Source: Prunella strophiata
Taxonomy: Eukaryota; Chordata; Aves; Passeriformes; Prunellidae
DNA: 64,000 nt
Direction of reading: 5' to 3'
NCBI GenBank assembly: GCA_036583965.1
Contig: JAZBQD010000015.1
Location: 85,263,309-85,327,308 of the forward strand
Under the pieces are notes generated by a model, which saw only the letters and a program-made list of their open reading frames with translations, did no database searches and had not been told where the DNA came from. Position 1 is the first letter of the stretch; every line of letters begins with the position of its first letter. The position numbers and the translations under genes are program-made. Positions 51,301 through 64,000 of this stretch are shown here, piece after piece.

Positions 51301-54300
51301 TCTGGATAGCTAGCACAGATGGAAACATCTGCATGGATTCACTGACGAAGCAGGGTACCAAACTTCTGTGCTGTGGAAATGGCTGTACAGCAGCATTGTG
51401 GGGCTGGGGTGGGGGGTGCGTTGTGGGCCAGGCATCTTTGTGAAAATGTTCAGCTCTTGATCATTTATATATCAGCCTTGATATAAATATATGGCTTGTC
51501 TTGACACAGTACTGTTGGGAGAATAATATCTGTTAATGTTTCCTATCTGGAAAATGTACCTTCCTTATGGCATGAGATAAGGTTATGTCCTCTTGGCAGA
51601 ACAACCTGGGGTTGGTATGGAGGTACCTCTTGAGGTAGTGATGCTGGATTTACAGCTTGACCCCAGTGTTCTCAGGCACATCAGTGCTGATGTGAAGGGG
51701 ATCTGCACTGCATCCTCTGTTTCACCAGCTGGTGTCTTCAGAGTAGTGCATGCTGCATGAAGCAGCAGGAAAAAAAAACTCTCAAAGACTTTGCTACTTT
51801 ATCAGCATCCAGAATTATTTGTGTGTCATGAAAGGTGCTGTCAAGTAACCCTGTGTCAGAACATGATCTTCACCCATGTCTTCCTATCCTGGCATCCACA
51901 TTGAGAGGAAAAATTGCACTTCCTACAATCAAACCCAAGGAATTCAGTGGCAGTCTGAGTTTCTGCTGTGACTCGAATCTGGGGCTGTTGATAGATGTGC
52001 AGAAGTCTGAACCCATCAAACCCACCAGGGATAAGGATCATAAAAAGTGTGCTTTGTGGTGTGGTACCTGGTTGTTCAGCATTGTGGCTTTTTGTAGCAG
52101 ACTAACAGCAGTGATTCACTGTATGTGTACTTCTGGAGATAGGGTTTTCCCTTTTATCATGAGACTCACAGATCCCTTGGGAGGGCTTCACTGCAAAAGG
52201 CTGAAGGGAAGCTCACATTTTGCCAGGCAGTCCCTGCAGTCAGTTCTGAGGCTTCAATACTGAATTGGGTTTGTGGTGAAAAGCCCCTTCTATTTTTGAA
52301 TCCCCAAACTCCAGGCAATCCTCATCTTCCCTGCAAGACTTCAAGTGTCAGCTGGGGCAAGGGTGCTCCCTTTCAGTGCAAGGAAGTTGCTTGGAGGTAG
52401 ATATAAGACTTGTTGTACAAATACACATTCTCTCTCCTCTTTCTCTCCTTGCCTATAAAGCAGCACCTTATGGATATCTTACAAACAGGCTTTTCATCTT
52501 TTTGGCAGTGGTGAGCTACCAGATTTCCTTCTAGGAATGATCTTGCACAAATCCATAGCACCTTAGATGCAAGCAGCATGCCTTTGTTCTGCACAGCTTT
52601 TCACAGGAGGGAAGCAGTGCTCCAACATCCTTACATGTGTTTCTAAAGCAGGTGAATTTTTTCATCTGAAGGATTTGATCAGCCCACCTGCCTTTTTCCC
52701 AGTACCATGCTTGCTGTTGGGAGATACAGAATTAGGCAACCAAGATGTATCAGGGATGTTGCGTGATTGTATTGATGGGACCGTACCATTCATACTGTCA
52801 TCCCATCTGTTTGTACTCTTGGCCACGTGTTGTAAAGGTCAAGACATCTACTCAGAGGGAATAACTGGAGTGTGTGATGCTGCAGATCTGGCTGTGCTGC
52901 CAGCTGGCTGTGTACAGCCTCACTTGCTCGGCATGTGAGCAGTGTCCTCCACGTGTGTCCAGAGCAGGCCAATACTAGAAATCATGAAGCTGATGATGGG
53001 AGTGAGTTTACTGACTTCTGCCAAGCCTTGTGTAGTGGGCTTTGATGCCAAGACAGATTCCCAAGTGCTGAAGAGCAGCCTTATATTTGCTGTTCAACTG
53101 ATGCAGCTTGAGATCCTCATTTATGTAATCTCCTTGAAGTAGCTGCTGCTTGTGAGCTGCCTGCTAGTGTGGAGCTGCCTGACAACACGGTTAAAGAAAG
53201 AGGAAATGGTGTTTTAGAAGTCTTCAGCTCTTCTGGACTTGGAATTTGAGGGACTATAGTCATCCTTCTGCCTTTGGCTAGGAGCCCTGAAAGATGTGTG
53301 GCTCCTGGAAATGCTGCTCTTCAAAACCTGTACTGTTGAAATGAGTGGAGGGTCGTGTTCATGTAAGCAATTTATCCAAGTCTGACTGTCATCTGGACTA
53401 AGCTACTGGAAGCAGTGTGACATTAGTAGGATTATTCTCTGTCTTGTGAAAGCTTTTCAGAGCTTCAAAATTTACAGTCTTAGACTTCAACATTTCACAC
53501 AAATTTTTCTTCCAGCAACAATAACAACAGCAATTTATTGTAATTTAAAAAGCTAGTATTGCCAAACCAGTCTTGATTACTTCAAGTAATTGATTACTTA
53601 CAAATTTTTTATCTGTAAATAAATGAAAAGTTGCATTTTGAATTAGAAACCAAGGTGTGGGGCTGGTGGTTTTTTTTAAGTTTTTTGTAAAAATAAAAGC
53701 AGAACTTCCTAGTTCTTTCCCTTAGAAAAAAAATGAAGCTAAACCACGTCTTATAAAAAGGTTTTCTTTTGGCAATTTTTTTCCAGCTCAACATGGATTT
53801 AGCAGAAAATCACTTGGGCAGCTGTCATGGATGTCTTGTGCTGAGCTCCTGCTGGGACTGCTTGCTGCAGGCTTGTACCTCTGCCAAGGAGCTGTGGATC
53901 CTTGCTGGGTCTAGCCCGATGCATTGCAGTGGTTACACTCTCTCTTGTAGTTTTAAATATAAACTTCTAAGCGGTGTTTGTGATTTAGGAGGAAGGAAGG
54001 TGGTGTTTAGACTTTCCATGCCATGGAGTCACGATTCTTTTTAGGTCATCTTGCCTCATTGCTAGCTTGTAGGGGGTTAGAGGAAGGTATGATTTACTTG
54101 GGACGTAAACAATCCCATTGTGTGTTTCTGCTGTATCCCAGCAGATGCACAGCTATGCTGTAAAGTACAGCCCACCTCCTAATCATTTACCATTTCCACT
54201 TGACCATTTATATAGCAGTGTGAAGCAAGGAGCAAGCTCTATTGCCCAAATGGAAAAATGGCTCGTGGGGGAGAGATTCCCATTTGTTACAGCAAGTATC

Positions 54301-54424
54301 AGACCTCAGAGCCTGGGAGGTAGAGGTTAAGGACTGGAAAGCTGTCTGTTGCACATATGATTCTTGGAGCCTGCTGTTGGATCACACCTAAATTCCCTAT
54401 TTGATGGAGCAGCAGTTTTACACT

Positions 54425-54662
54425 CAAAGGGAGTAGATTTAGATTGGATAGAAGGCAGAAGTTTTTCAAACAGCAGTAGTGAGACACTGAAACAGGTTCC
54501 CCAGAGGAGCTGTGAATGCCTCATCCTTGGAGCTGTTCAAAGTCAGGTTGGATGGGGCCTTGAGCAATCTGTTTTACTGAACAGTGTTCCTACCCATGGC
54601 AGGGATTGATCTGGATGACTTTTGAAGATCCATTCCAGCCCAAACTGTCTGGAGTTCTAAGT
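54425..54662 (+). mobile_element. CR1 LINE 3' fragment (sense)
   Basis: The + strand keeps diverged CR1 ORF2 end sequence: TTTAGATTGGATAGAAGGC, 'tgagacactgaaacaggttcccca', 'ttcaaagtcaggttggatggggcc', then the 3' UTR pattern 'gggattgatctggatgactttt...ccattccagcccaaactgt'. This is the only CR1 on the + strand in the window. It is short and old, with the reading frame broken. Confidence 0.87.
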
Positions 54663-55127
54663 GGGGATTGGGAGGGCACTCGGGACTGGGATTCTGTAGC
54701 CATGATATGCTGAGGGTGAGGAGACATGCCTGAAAACATTCAGTGAGTAGTTTCATTCCACCTTTTTTTCAGTTGTGGCTGGCAGAGGATGAGAGTGGTG
54801 CCTTCTGCAGAGCTGCAGATTCCCACCCAGCCCCTTGCAGCAAGGGTGGCTGGCAGCAGCACACTAAGTGGCCTGGTGCTTTGCACCCAGAGCAGGCTCC
54901 CACACAGTGCCTTTGGGAAGGGCATGTGGCTGCAGCTGCTGCAGGGCTGTTGCAGCAGAAAAAAGGCTTAATTAAAGAAGCTGAGTCCCTCTGGGATTGC
55001 AGGGGTGTTTAATACCTCATAATGGACTTTGATTCCTAAAAACTGCTGTGGATTGGGGCTGGCATTTCCTGAACTTTCAGTTACTTAAGAAACAGTCTTG
55101 TAGCGTTGAGTAGAGTTTTGGAATGAA

Positions 55128-55209
55128 TTTTTTTTGTTTGTTTGCTGTTTTGGGTTGGTTGGGTTTTTTTGGTGATGTAATGAGATTTTTTTTTTGTTGT
55201 TTGTTGTTA
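55128..55209. repeat. T/G-rich simple sequence
   Basis: A run of T tracts separated by G (GTTTG, GGGTTGG, TTGTTG) in intron 1. Confidence 0.8.
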
Positions 55210-57256
55210 AGGGCACAAAGATTTTGACAGCGCTGCTTTCAGCTCTTTTTATTTTACGTAGCAGTGTTCATCATAGCACAATGACAGAATTGAATCAGTG
55301 GTAGCAACAGTGGGAACTTTTGGCAAAAAAGGATAATGTAGACAGAGCTGAAGTGTTCTGCTAACTAAAACAGTAGCTGTATTTTTCAGAGAGCTAGACA
55401 TGACTGTTTTGATCCAATGTGGTGTTAATCACAAGAATACATAACTGCTTTCCTGTGAACTTTCCCCTTAAAAATATCCAATGATATCACCTGATGTTTT
55501 GCACTAATGCTCTGTATAACCAGAATTTAGAACAGCTGGCTCCATATAAACTTGGAACATTCATAGGTCAAATATTAGTGTATAAATAAAAACATTTTGA
55601 AAATGAAAACAGCAGCACAGTATTGGAAATATACTGAATGTGCAGATGTACTTCATGGCTTGAATAGCTTTACAAATTAAACAAGACAGTGTTAACACTT
55701 GTTCTGAAGAGTCAGATTTCCTGATAGTAAATGAGAGAGTGTTTTCAAACAGTATTCCAAAGATGTGTTATTCCATGTATGTTAATGGTTGTTTGCAGTG
55801 TGAGAAATGTATGAATTGGCTATTTGAAACGCTCTTCTAACGAATATATATTTGTTCAACCCAAAATCTTGTCAAATGGAGATCTACAGTTTCTTTTATC
55901 AGGTGCAGGCTGTAAAATGTGCCATGTTTAAAAGCATGCACAGAGATGTTTATGTTGAAGTGTACTGCTGCAGCTTTCTTATCTTGTTGCTCACCTCATC
56001 ACGTTCGCATGGCGTGTATGGTCAAGGTATTAGACACTGTTTGTGCAAGGGCTAAAGGGTGACATAATGTCTATTGAAGCACAAGTGTTAGGCTCCACAC
56101 CAGGCAACAAAGAGCACTTAAAAAATGAGGACAGATTAGAGCTCATGAGCAGGGTCTGATAGTTGCACACGTAAGCCAAGAGGTGTTGGAGGGAGGAAAG
56201 GGTCGACAGCTGTGGTGTGAAACAGATGTGCCTTCTTGCATCCTTGTCTCTCCTGGGCTTTCCAGACCACTTGAGAGAGAAATCCAGAAGAGTAAAGCTC
56301 TTAGCAGTCAAGTCCAGTCTCTTTACAGGGAATAAAATTATCCAAATAAGTTGGAACATAAGGTTTAACTGTAACTAATGTGTACGAGATGCAAAAGACT
56401 TGTCTGCCTCTGTAATAATACAAAGTTGTTTGAACATGAACACTTGCTGCAGCCTAACTTCCGTATTTTTCAAACTGCTTTAAAATATGTGGATAAAGGT
56501 GTTCTGTATCAGGGATTAAAGAAGTGGCCACAGCTTTAATTCCTCATGGCACAGAGGCACAAGCTCCTTCTGTCCAAATTCAGATGAGCAGAGGTAGAGG
56601 CAGCAATCTTTAATTCGCCAGATGCTCTGCAGGAAAAAAGGAGCAGGCATCTCTTATGTCACTTACCATTGGCTTCCCATTCACGTTTTTTCACTACTTT
56701 TGGCCACACTGGTGGTGTGGTGCAGAAAGAGGCCTTAGACACTTCTAATATACCTGAATCTTCATAATGATGTCAGGCTTGGTTCTTCAAAACATTCGTG
56801 TGCAAGCAGGGAGACGCTTCTCTGCAAGCCTTGACATGTGTGCACAATTTTGATGCAAAAAAGTAGGAGGATGGTTCTAAAATTTAAGCCTGGTTTGAAG
56901 TTCATGTTTTAATATCTACACAAAGATTTGATTCACAAGTTCAGAATCCAGGTGCTCAACTTAAATGATGAAGGTTGGCAAAGAAACCCTTCATTTTAGA
57001 AAAGCAGCAGCCTCTCTTGCCCACAAACCGTCATCCTCAGACAGCATTTCAAGCATGCAGACCTTTTTGCTTAATTATTGTAACATCAAACATCTTTGAC
57101 ATGAAAGGGACCAAGCAGTGGCTATGCAAGATAATGATTTGTTTATAAAAATAATTTAAACAACATATGAAAAGGATAAACATGCATGTCCTGCCAAAAT
57201 TCACTGTATGTTCTGCAGGCTTTGGTGATTGTGAATCTCTTGGCTTACTCTTTCAA

Positions 57257-57363
57257 TTTTTTTTTTTTATTTTTTTTAATTTTTTTTTTAACCCACAAAG
57301 AAAAAAGGCAGAGGGGGAAGGGAATGAAGAGAAATGAAGGGAGACTTTAAAAAAAAAAAAAAA
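57257..57363. repeat. T-rich tract and A15 run, inverted
   Basis: T-rich sequence at 57257-57289 is followed after 60 bp of purine-rich DNA by A15 (57349-57363). The arms could pair in RNA or single-stranded DNA. Confidence 0.8.
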
Positions 57364-58904
57364 GAGTTCTCATATTTAAGGAAGTTCCAACTTATGCTAT
57401 GGAAGATAGCTGGAGAGAAAATACATTTGTTTAATGTACTATGATAGATTTTCTCTTTGAGATGTCTGTGTCTTGTCTCTTGCATGTGATAATAACTCTT
57501 AATGATTGTAGCAGCTGTCCTGTCCAAAAATGTTCCGTTCTGCAGGATATGTAATGCTCATTACTTGCTAGACAACATCAGGATACTACTCTGTCTCTTA
57601 TTCAGAACCTCGAAACACATCATAAGCATTGAACTCTCACAGTGTGCTCTGACAGATGTAAATCACTCTTACACTGATTTTCCAAATAACTGAGCTGAGG
57701 ATCAGAGGTTATGACTGGACCAGGGACTGTGATGAGATCCCTGAAATTCTTGCTTCTTGTTATACAAGTCTCACCTGTTTTACTGACCTGGCCAGTCCTC
57801 CAGTGTCTCATGGAGCCAGTGAAACAAGAGGGTCTTATCTGGTGAAACCTGGCTTTTTTCAGGTGGCAGCATGAATCAGCTGGAGCCTACAGGTTCTTAG
57901 TTGGCTTAGGCTTTAGTTCTTCCTGCTTGTGAACCTTGCTCATCAGTGTTGCACAGTCTGTGCCTTCTGCAGCCATGCTCCATTAGGGACATGGCTCTTC
58001 AGACATGCTTGCCAACAGCTGAACATAGGAGAGATGAAAGGGGTCACAGGCTAGCACACGTTTCATTTGAAACTATTGGAGAGCCTAATAAAGGTTTGGT
58101 TGACTTTTGATAAAGCCCACGCTGCAGGGAAGCTAATAGTAGACGTTCTTCCGAGTTAACTGGCAGTTTTGTTGAGAAACTCCCCTTAAAAATGCAGTGT
58201 AACAGCTGAAGTTGGTATAATGACTCCTTTATGTTTCAGAAGCTATTGGGATTGGGTCTGCCTGATACTGTTGCTATCTCTAGTCTCAGTAAAAGCAGTT
58301 TTATGGGGTCCCAAAACAGTCTGTTGCTTCTGGCAGCCAGAGAGCTGGCAGCTCCGATGCACTGAGGCTTGAAGAGATAGTTCATTAATTCATGGCACTT
58401 TCCAGAATAAACATGGCAAACCTCCTCTGAAATAACAGACGGTAAATCCTCCTTGTCACTCAAGACTGCACATTTGTCTTCAGAAGGGGGCTGTAAAAGA
58501 AGCTGTCCATCTCCTAATGAATGAAAAAATAAATAGAAAAAGAACTGTGCATTGTGTTGTACTTGACACGGTGAAGCTTTGGGGTGGAATAACAACAAAC
58601 CTTTCCTCCCATCTTAGCCCTGTTAATTGTGGACTGAAAGCAAGCAATGCCCACTGTGGGGGCTGGCTCTCAGATGGCATAAACTATCATAGCTCTCTGC
58701 CAGGGATCCCTGGTGGGAATGACAGCACTTTTTGCTCCTTCTTTGACTCTTTTTGGGAAGGTAGGTGTCAACATCTCTCAGCTTCAGGTCCTCAGGGATA
58801 GGACCTCTGGTCTCTCTGTGCCGGGGAACTTGTGAAGGTTGCTGCAAGCTGGGGTTGCTCAGAGCGCACAGATGTTTTGTGCAGCTTGTTATTTTCTATG
58901 TTGG

Positions 58905-59030
58905 AGGTTATGAGTCAGATTACTGTTACCAAAATGTTTATGTGAAATCATTTCTGAGTCATATATTTGCATCATATACAACCTGTCTGACAATCAAAAC
59001 ATTCAGCGCTCGGCTAATGATTATACGAAG
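58905..59030. promoter_or_regulatory. Candidate intronic enhancer (motif cluster)
   Basis: Within about 115 bp there are two perfect AP-1 sites (TGAGTCA at 58911-58917 and 58955-58961, 44 bp apart), an octamer (ATTTGCAT, 58965-58972) and a paired homeodomain-type site (TAATGATTA, 59015-59023). This density suggests a cis-regulatory element of BMP6. It is motif evidence only; no conservation could be examined. Confidence 0.3.
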
Positions 59031-60560
59031 TTTTCCAACACTCTGCTCCAGCATAACATAATTACATGGCAGAGTGCAATATATTACTTTGACAGGGTTC
59101 TTCATACATCTTGTGATGTCAGAACATCATCATTGCTATTATTTTAAATTATCAGAGTTTGTTGCATGAAACAAAGTTAAAAATAGTGAGAGGCAGTTCC
59201 TCAGAAATAAAATGCTGTGCAAATATTCCTGGCATTTTCAGTCCCCAAAAAAACATATTTCAAGAGCTTGCATAGTACTTTTAACTTTATTCTTTCCACA
59301 GAGGTGCTTGATCAGGACTTATTGGTTTAATTGACAGATTAGCTGTGGATATTTGCCTGAAGAAATTGTTTAGTGCCTGCGGGACTGTTGGGTAGTTTCT
59401 CTAAAACACATTTTTTAAGATAGAACCAGAGTATTTTTAGCAGCATGAAGTCTCTAAACTACAGTTTAATGCACTTTATTTGTCTCTTGTGTGAGTTCTA
59501 ACATAAATAGGAATTGCTTACAAACGTATTCTGAATAACTAGGGCAAACATTTAACATTACCCTTCAGGTGTGTGAGAACTTGGCAGGTGTATTTGCCAC
59601 CATGTTCCAGTGATTTCAGTAACCCCTCTTGAACAGTTTGTTCTAGAGCAGGATGGAGGAAAGTGAAGTACCCCCCAGCTCTGTGCTAAGGTAATGGCCA
59701 AGGAGATGAAAAGGGCATAGGGGCAAAGGGCTGCTCTTTTGTTCATTTTGAAATACATGTCCATGAAAAAGCACATGAAAAATGGAAAATGATGTTAGGG
59801 CTGACTTGTCTGAATTTGGTTTACAGTCTTTTGGAGCTGGCTTTGGGAGGTCAGTTATAAGTGTGAAGGGCACAGGCAGGTCCCTTTAAATATAAAATAT
59901 TGTTGCATTTCATCGCTCTTACTGAGCTGGCAGAGTGCAAAGTGCTGGATGGATTATGATGACATTCTTTATGTTCCTAGTGAAAAAAAAGTATGGACAA
60001 TACAGTAGTGGACTTTCCTGGCTACAAGTGACTGGGCTGTGCTTAGTAATTAGGGAGCCCACATTTGGAGTAATAAAAGCATCCCTGTGTAGTAATAGTG
60101 AGCACCATCTTTGCTTATGCACTCTCCTTGGCCAGCGTCAGTGGCAAATACATAATTGGTCTATGAGGACCAATATATTGTGAAGTGTAGTGGAAAATGC
60201 CAAAATAAAATTTCAGTTGGATGAAGTCCATTTGTCCTGTGCTAATTTCTAGCCCTGTAAACAAACACAGCTGCTGAACATAGAATCAGTGCTCAGAGTG
60301 GTTAAAAACAGTGATGCATTGCTAGTGAGATCACAGCAGAAAAAAATATGTAACACATGAGGCTGCAGTAAGGATCAAGTCTATCCTCAGCTCTAAATAA
60401 TTCTTTCTGTTAATCTATTTATGATGCTTAGAATGTAAAGATTACTGTTGATTGTCAGACCATTCAGCTGGGACAGTCAGAGTATTAAGTATTGATGAGC
60501 CAGTTGTCATGAACTTTTGGAAAAGAGTGAATTGGCAACCAAAGGCTTGATGAATGTATT

Positions 60561-60631
60561 TATTTTATATTTCTCTCTTTTATATGAATCACCCCTTTGG
60601 TGATTCATATAAAAGAGAGAAATATAAAATA
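60561..60631. repeat. Perfect 33-bp inverted repeat (hairpin)
   Basis: The arm at 60561-60593 is the exact reverse complement of 60599-60631, with a 5-nt loop (60594-60598). CCCCTTTGGT occurs at 60592-60601 (loop junction) and again just outside the right arm at 60635-60644. The arms are AT-rich but not simple repeats. The layout suggests an inverted duplication made by a replication template switch. An RNA copy would form a long perfect stem. Confidence 0.97.
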
Positions 60632-63600
60632 TCGCCCCTTTGGTCATCTGGGCTTTGTTGTTATTTGTTTATATATATGAAGGATCCATGCAGGTAGCTT
60701 TGCCTGTCACTTCATCTCAATTAAAATGTCTTTAGAAGTACTGCAATACTGAACAAGGAACGTGAGACTTCAAACATTAGAAATCTCAGGGTCAAGCCTG
60801 CTAGGTCATTGGCAAAGTAGCAGCACTTACACTGTAATTTGTCTCATGGCCCAGTTATATGTTTTGACATCCCTGAGCTGACTAATTGCTCTGGGGGAAA
60901 AAAAAAGACTCTTGGTTACTGTAGTAGAAAAGTTTCCAACCTCTTCTGTCCATCAAATCCATTATCTAGGGACTGCTGCATGGTCATCCCCAGAGCTAGC
61001 AGAGTAGGGCCCTTTTGAACAGCATCAGTTTTAAAGTTTTGGGCATTTTATAGCCATTTTGGGGCTTTGACTTGTGGTAGATGCATCATTGCATGTTCCT
61101 GCACAGCATAGGTTGGTGCCACCCTCTTCAGAAGCCTCCTGGGGCTTGAGGAATGATTGGGTGTTCGTGTTTCTGTGTACTGGACTCGTGCCATCATGGA
61201 TTTTGTCATGTCTGCAGAACACGACTGGGGTCCATCAGTGGCCCGGGTTCTGGAAACTCTCCTAGCCCCTACCCCAGCTCAACTACAGGTTGGCATGAAG
61301 CATTTAAATCTCAAACTGTCAGTCTGGCATGTTCCATAAACACTAAACTGACTCAGAGTGGCTAGGTCTACTGCTATAAAACATACCGTTCAGGTATTAT
61401 TGCCAAGGAAAAAAAATTACCTGTAAATAGCAGACTTACAGCATAGGGGCTTATTTCTGTGCTTATGCTTTTTACATTTCCATTTTTGCACCAGCTTGGC
61501 AAGAAGTTAACCTAAATGTCAAAACTATTTTTATGTAAATATATGCATTATTGAATCTCTTACTCATAAAGCAAATAGTACTTTAAACCCACACAAAACA
61601 GTTGAAGCTATATATATTTTCTCACTACTGAATTTGGCTTCTAATAACTTGGAGTGAACTGTCCAAAATAAAGTTGGGAATCAAGGGCACTTTATTTTCC
61701 AGCTAGCAACATATGTATTCTTGGCTTTGCACTGTACCAATTTGAGATGGAAGAAAACCTGGATTTGTACTACAGATCCTCTCAGCAATCAAGAAGAGAG
61801 AAATATCATAGTTAAATAAATGCATTATTTTAAAATTAAAATTTTCTAAAACTCTATGAAGGCACAAAAAATATGAAGGATGATTAAGAGACTGTGGAGG
61901 CTTTGATATCAAACAGTGGTTTTCTAATGTGTTTCTCCTGCTGGAAGTGCAGCCTTTTGCCAGAGTCAGAGGCAGCAGTTACCCAGAGAAAAGATTTCAC
62001 TGCTGCTATTTGAGGAGTAAGGACAGCAAAACTTGCCCTCAGCACGTACAGACAAAACCTCAGCTGAGGTTTGGGATTGTGTACTAACCCCAGGTCATAG
62101 TGGCCTGGAAGGAGATGCTTGCTGTCCTTTGTGGGTTTCATGGTTTGTCTCCATGTCATGGATTTTCTTGCCCCACTGCCCTCTTGCCTGTGGGAAGTTA
62201 CTCAAGAATGGTTCTGCATCCCAAGGGTGGGGTGGGAAAAGTTACATCAGGAAGTCATGCAGACAAGAGCTTGTTGATGAAGAATACCTGGCCAGTGCTC
62301 TGCCACAGTGTCCTGGTGGGATCCCCCTTGTTGCTGTCTTATTGCTCCCTGCCACACTGTTCAGTGTCAGAGCTGCTGTAGCAGAGGTCTCCACTGATTT
62401 TGCCTTGCCCTCTGCTGGAATTCTATGAGCATGTGGGTGTGTTCAGGCTAAATGGGATGAAAAGAAGCAAGAGAGAGGAAGAGGGGAATCCTCAGCAGAA
62501 TTGTGTGTTATCTGCCATCCCAGACTTCAATTCAAGCTTTTAAGTCAATTATCCAGCAATTCAAATAATTCTGGCTGGGTTGCAGGGTATTTGCCTGCCA
62601 CTGTGTGTGGCATGAAGGGCACACATTGCTACTTCTGCCCTTTCTTGTGAAATAAACCCAAACTATACTCGAGGAGAAAAAAATTAGAGTGCTTTCTGGG
62701 GAGCTGAGCTGTGAAAGCTGCTTTGGTTATCTGTGGCTGAAGTACATGAGAAGCACTACTAGGGAAGACCCCTGAAAAAAGGCAGCCCTTGGAATGTTGG
62801 ATACAGTCACAAGCAAAATATGGAAGACTCCACCAGAGTTGTAAATGCAGCAGCTGGTCATGGGTGGGTCATGTCCAGCAAATCACTTGGGCTAGGCCAC
62901 GCATGCTTGATTTCATGGGCATGAAGGAGAGGGGAAACTCTGGAGGAGGAGGAATGAGCTGGACCAGAGAGAGGGTCATGGCTCTTGCCTGTGCAGGCGA
63001 GTGAATTTGAAGGATGGTGACTAAGAGATTCTGGTTTTCTAAAAATAATGCTTTCCACTGACTGAAACCACAGCTCTTGCTGATGCAGCTTTTGATTATT
63101 TTACCTCTTATTCTATCTTTCCTCCTTTGCATGATTCAGACTTAGGTAAACACTAATAATGGTGCCTCACTGCGGTGAGAGCAGCGCTGTGTGAAACAGA
63201 CAAGGCTCATGGGGGCAGATCTGTCCTGAAAGCCTTTTTGTCCATGAGATCCCCTGTGCATCCTCAAGCAGCTGCTGGAATGAGGGGTCAGATGTCTCTG
63301 TTTGGTGGTGCCCAGAAGAGAAGTCTGAGGAAAATGATGCTGCTTTCTTTTCTTGCAATGTCCTCTCCTGCAAAACTTCATAGTAATGACTTTTGTTGTT
63401 TCTCGTTAAATGCAGTGTGTGTGAAAAGGCTGCTGAGAGTGGAGTGCTTTGGGTTGTCTTTAAACACAAGCCTTAAGGAAAAATTGAAACAACAGATGAG
63501 TAAAGTGGTTGTGGTTTAGCTTGAGCCGTAAATATTATTTTCCTTTTTAAATACGTTTTCGGAAGGTGAGAGGAAACCAATTATGATAGAGTTTAAAGCA

Positions 63601-64000
63601 AGCAGACTGTTCCTTTATTTGACTGAGATGTGTGATTCATCTTGACTGGCTTTTTCTTAGTTTTTAAGTCATTCTGTTTGTGTTGCAATCGGTCCTTGAG
63701 CTTATTTTGTTAACCTTGCCACCTGAACAAATTAAGCACATGTCTTCATGTGGTGTTCCCTTAATTAAGTACCTGCTGGTCACAGTTGGGACACCTATAT
63801 TTGCATCTGCTTCTTTGTGTAGCCAGAGGACAATTAATGCTGCAGGTTTTTTTCCCAGCCTTTGAAAACTTTTTTTGTGTACTGTGCAGATTATGTTAAA
63901 TCACTTTAATGTCCTGTTTTTCCATCACTTTGGCATTTCTTTTTGTGCTTAGAGTGCAGAGGTAGTAAGCTAGAGTACAACAGTTGGTACTTTTCATTAG

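Larger units (their letters stand above)
47272..64000 (+). other. BMP6 intron 1 (5' part)
   Basis: No second BMP6 exon is found up to the end of the window; the next exon should begin by completing the Val codon and continue with a VEYDKEF-like motif. BMP6 intron 1 is known to be long in vertebrates, so 16.7 kb without an exon is expected. The intron holds a G-quadruplex motif, one CR1, simple repeats, a possible enhancer cluster and a perfect hairpin (separate entries). Several open frames of 90-142 codons (49495-49788, 51835-52263, 52567-52938) show no known domain. Confidence 0.8.

Noticed and set aside
51835..52938. 142- and 123-codon frames in the BMP6 intron as genes
   Set aside because: No recognisable domains and no supporting signals; likely chance open frames.

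Overview
The window looks like avian nuclear DNA. It has AT-rich intergenic and intronic sequence, several decayed CR1 LINEs and one LTR of an avian ERV-L type, and only one recognisable protein-coding exon, with no operon-like packing. That exon, on the + strand at about 46947-47271, is the first coding exon of BMP6 (bone morphogenetic protein 6): the N-terminal prodomain block, ending in a consensus GT splice donor. CR1 also occurs in crocodilians and turtles, so 'bird' is likely but not proven.

Layout. 1-15311 is intergenic: one antisense CR1 (1872-2366), a (TA)27 microsatellite, a small CpG-dense patch (5345-5470) and a possible TATA/AP-1 promoter on the minus strand near 460-545. 15312-16330 holds a second antisense CR1 followed by an orphan CpG island. 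That island contains a 48-nt segment also present, inverted and nearly identical, at 10390-10436. 16331-36855 is mostly featureless, with a 1-kb CR1 carrying reverse-transcriptase remnants (21591-22640) and an unidentified interrupted frame (24413-25081, minus). A solo LTR lies at 36856-37435. 43255-45854 leads into the BMP6 promoter and includes a CpG-bearing segment and G22, T30 and A21 runs. 45855-46948 is an almost pure (GCTCCT) hexanucleotide array of about 181 units placed where the BMP6 signal peptide and N-terminus should be. From 47272 to the end is BMP6 intron 1 (partial, 16.7 kb). It holds a G-quadruplex motif at its very start, a sense CR1 3' end (54425-54662), a possible enhancer-like motif cluster (58905-59030) and a perfect 33-bp inverted repeat (60561-60631).

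The most notable observation is the BMP6 exon 1 region. A 1.09-kb hexanucleotide tract, open in all six frames and broken once by a 4-nt interruption, abuts conserved prodomain codons. No ATG exists on the + strand between 45642 and 47021. The assembled sequence therefore contains no conventional start or signal peptide for BMP6. Candidate explanations are repeat expansion with assembly error, an undetected upstream exon, or non-AUG initiation. The second notable observation is the hairpin at 60561-60631, whose flanking direct repeats look like a template-switch footprint.

Nearly all of the many short open frames in the window look like chance. No tRNA, rRNA, CRISPR array or complete mobile element was found.
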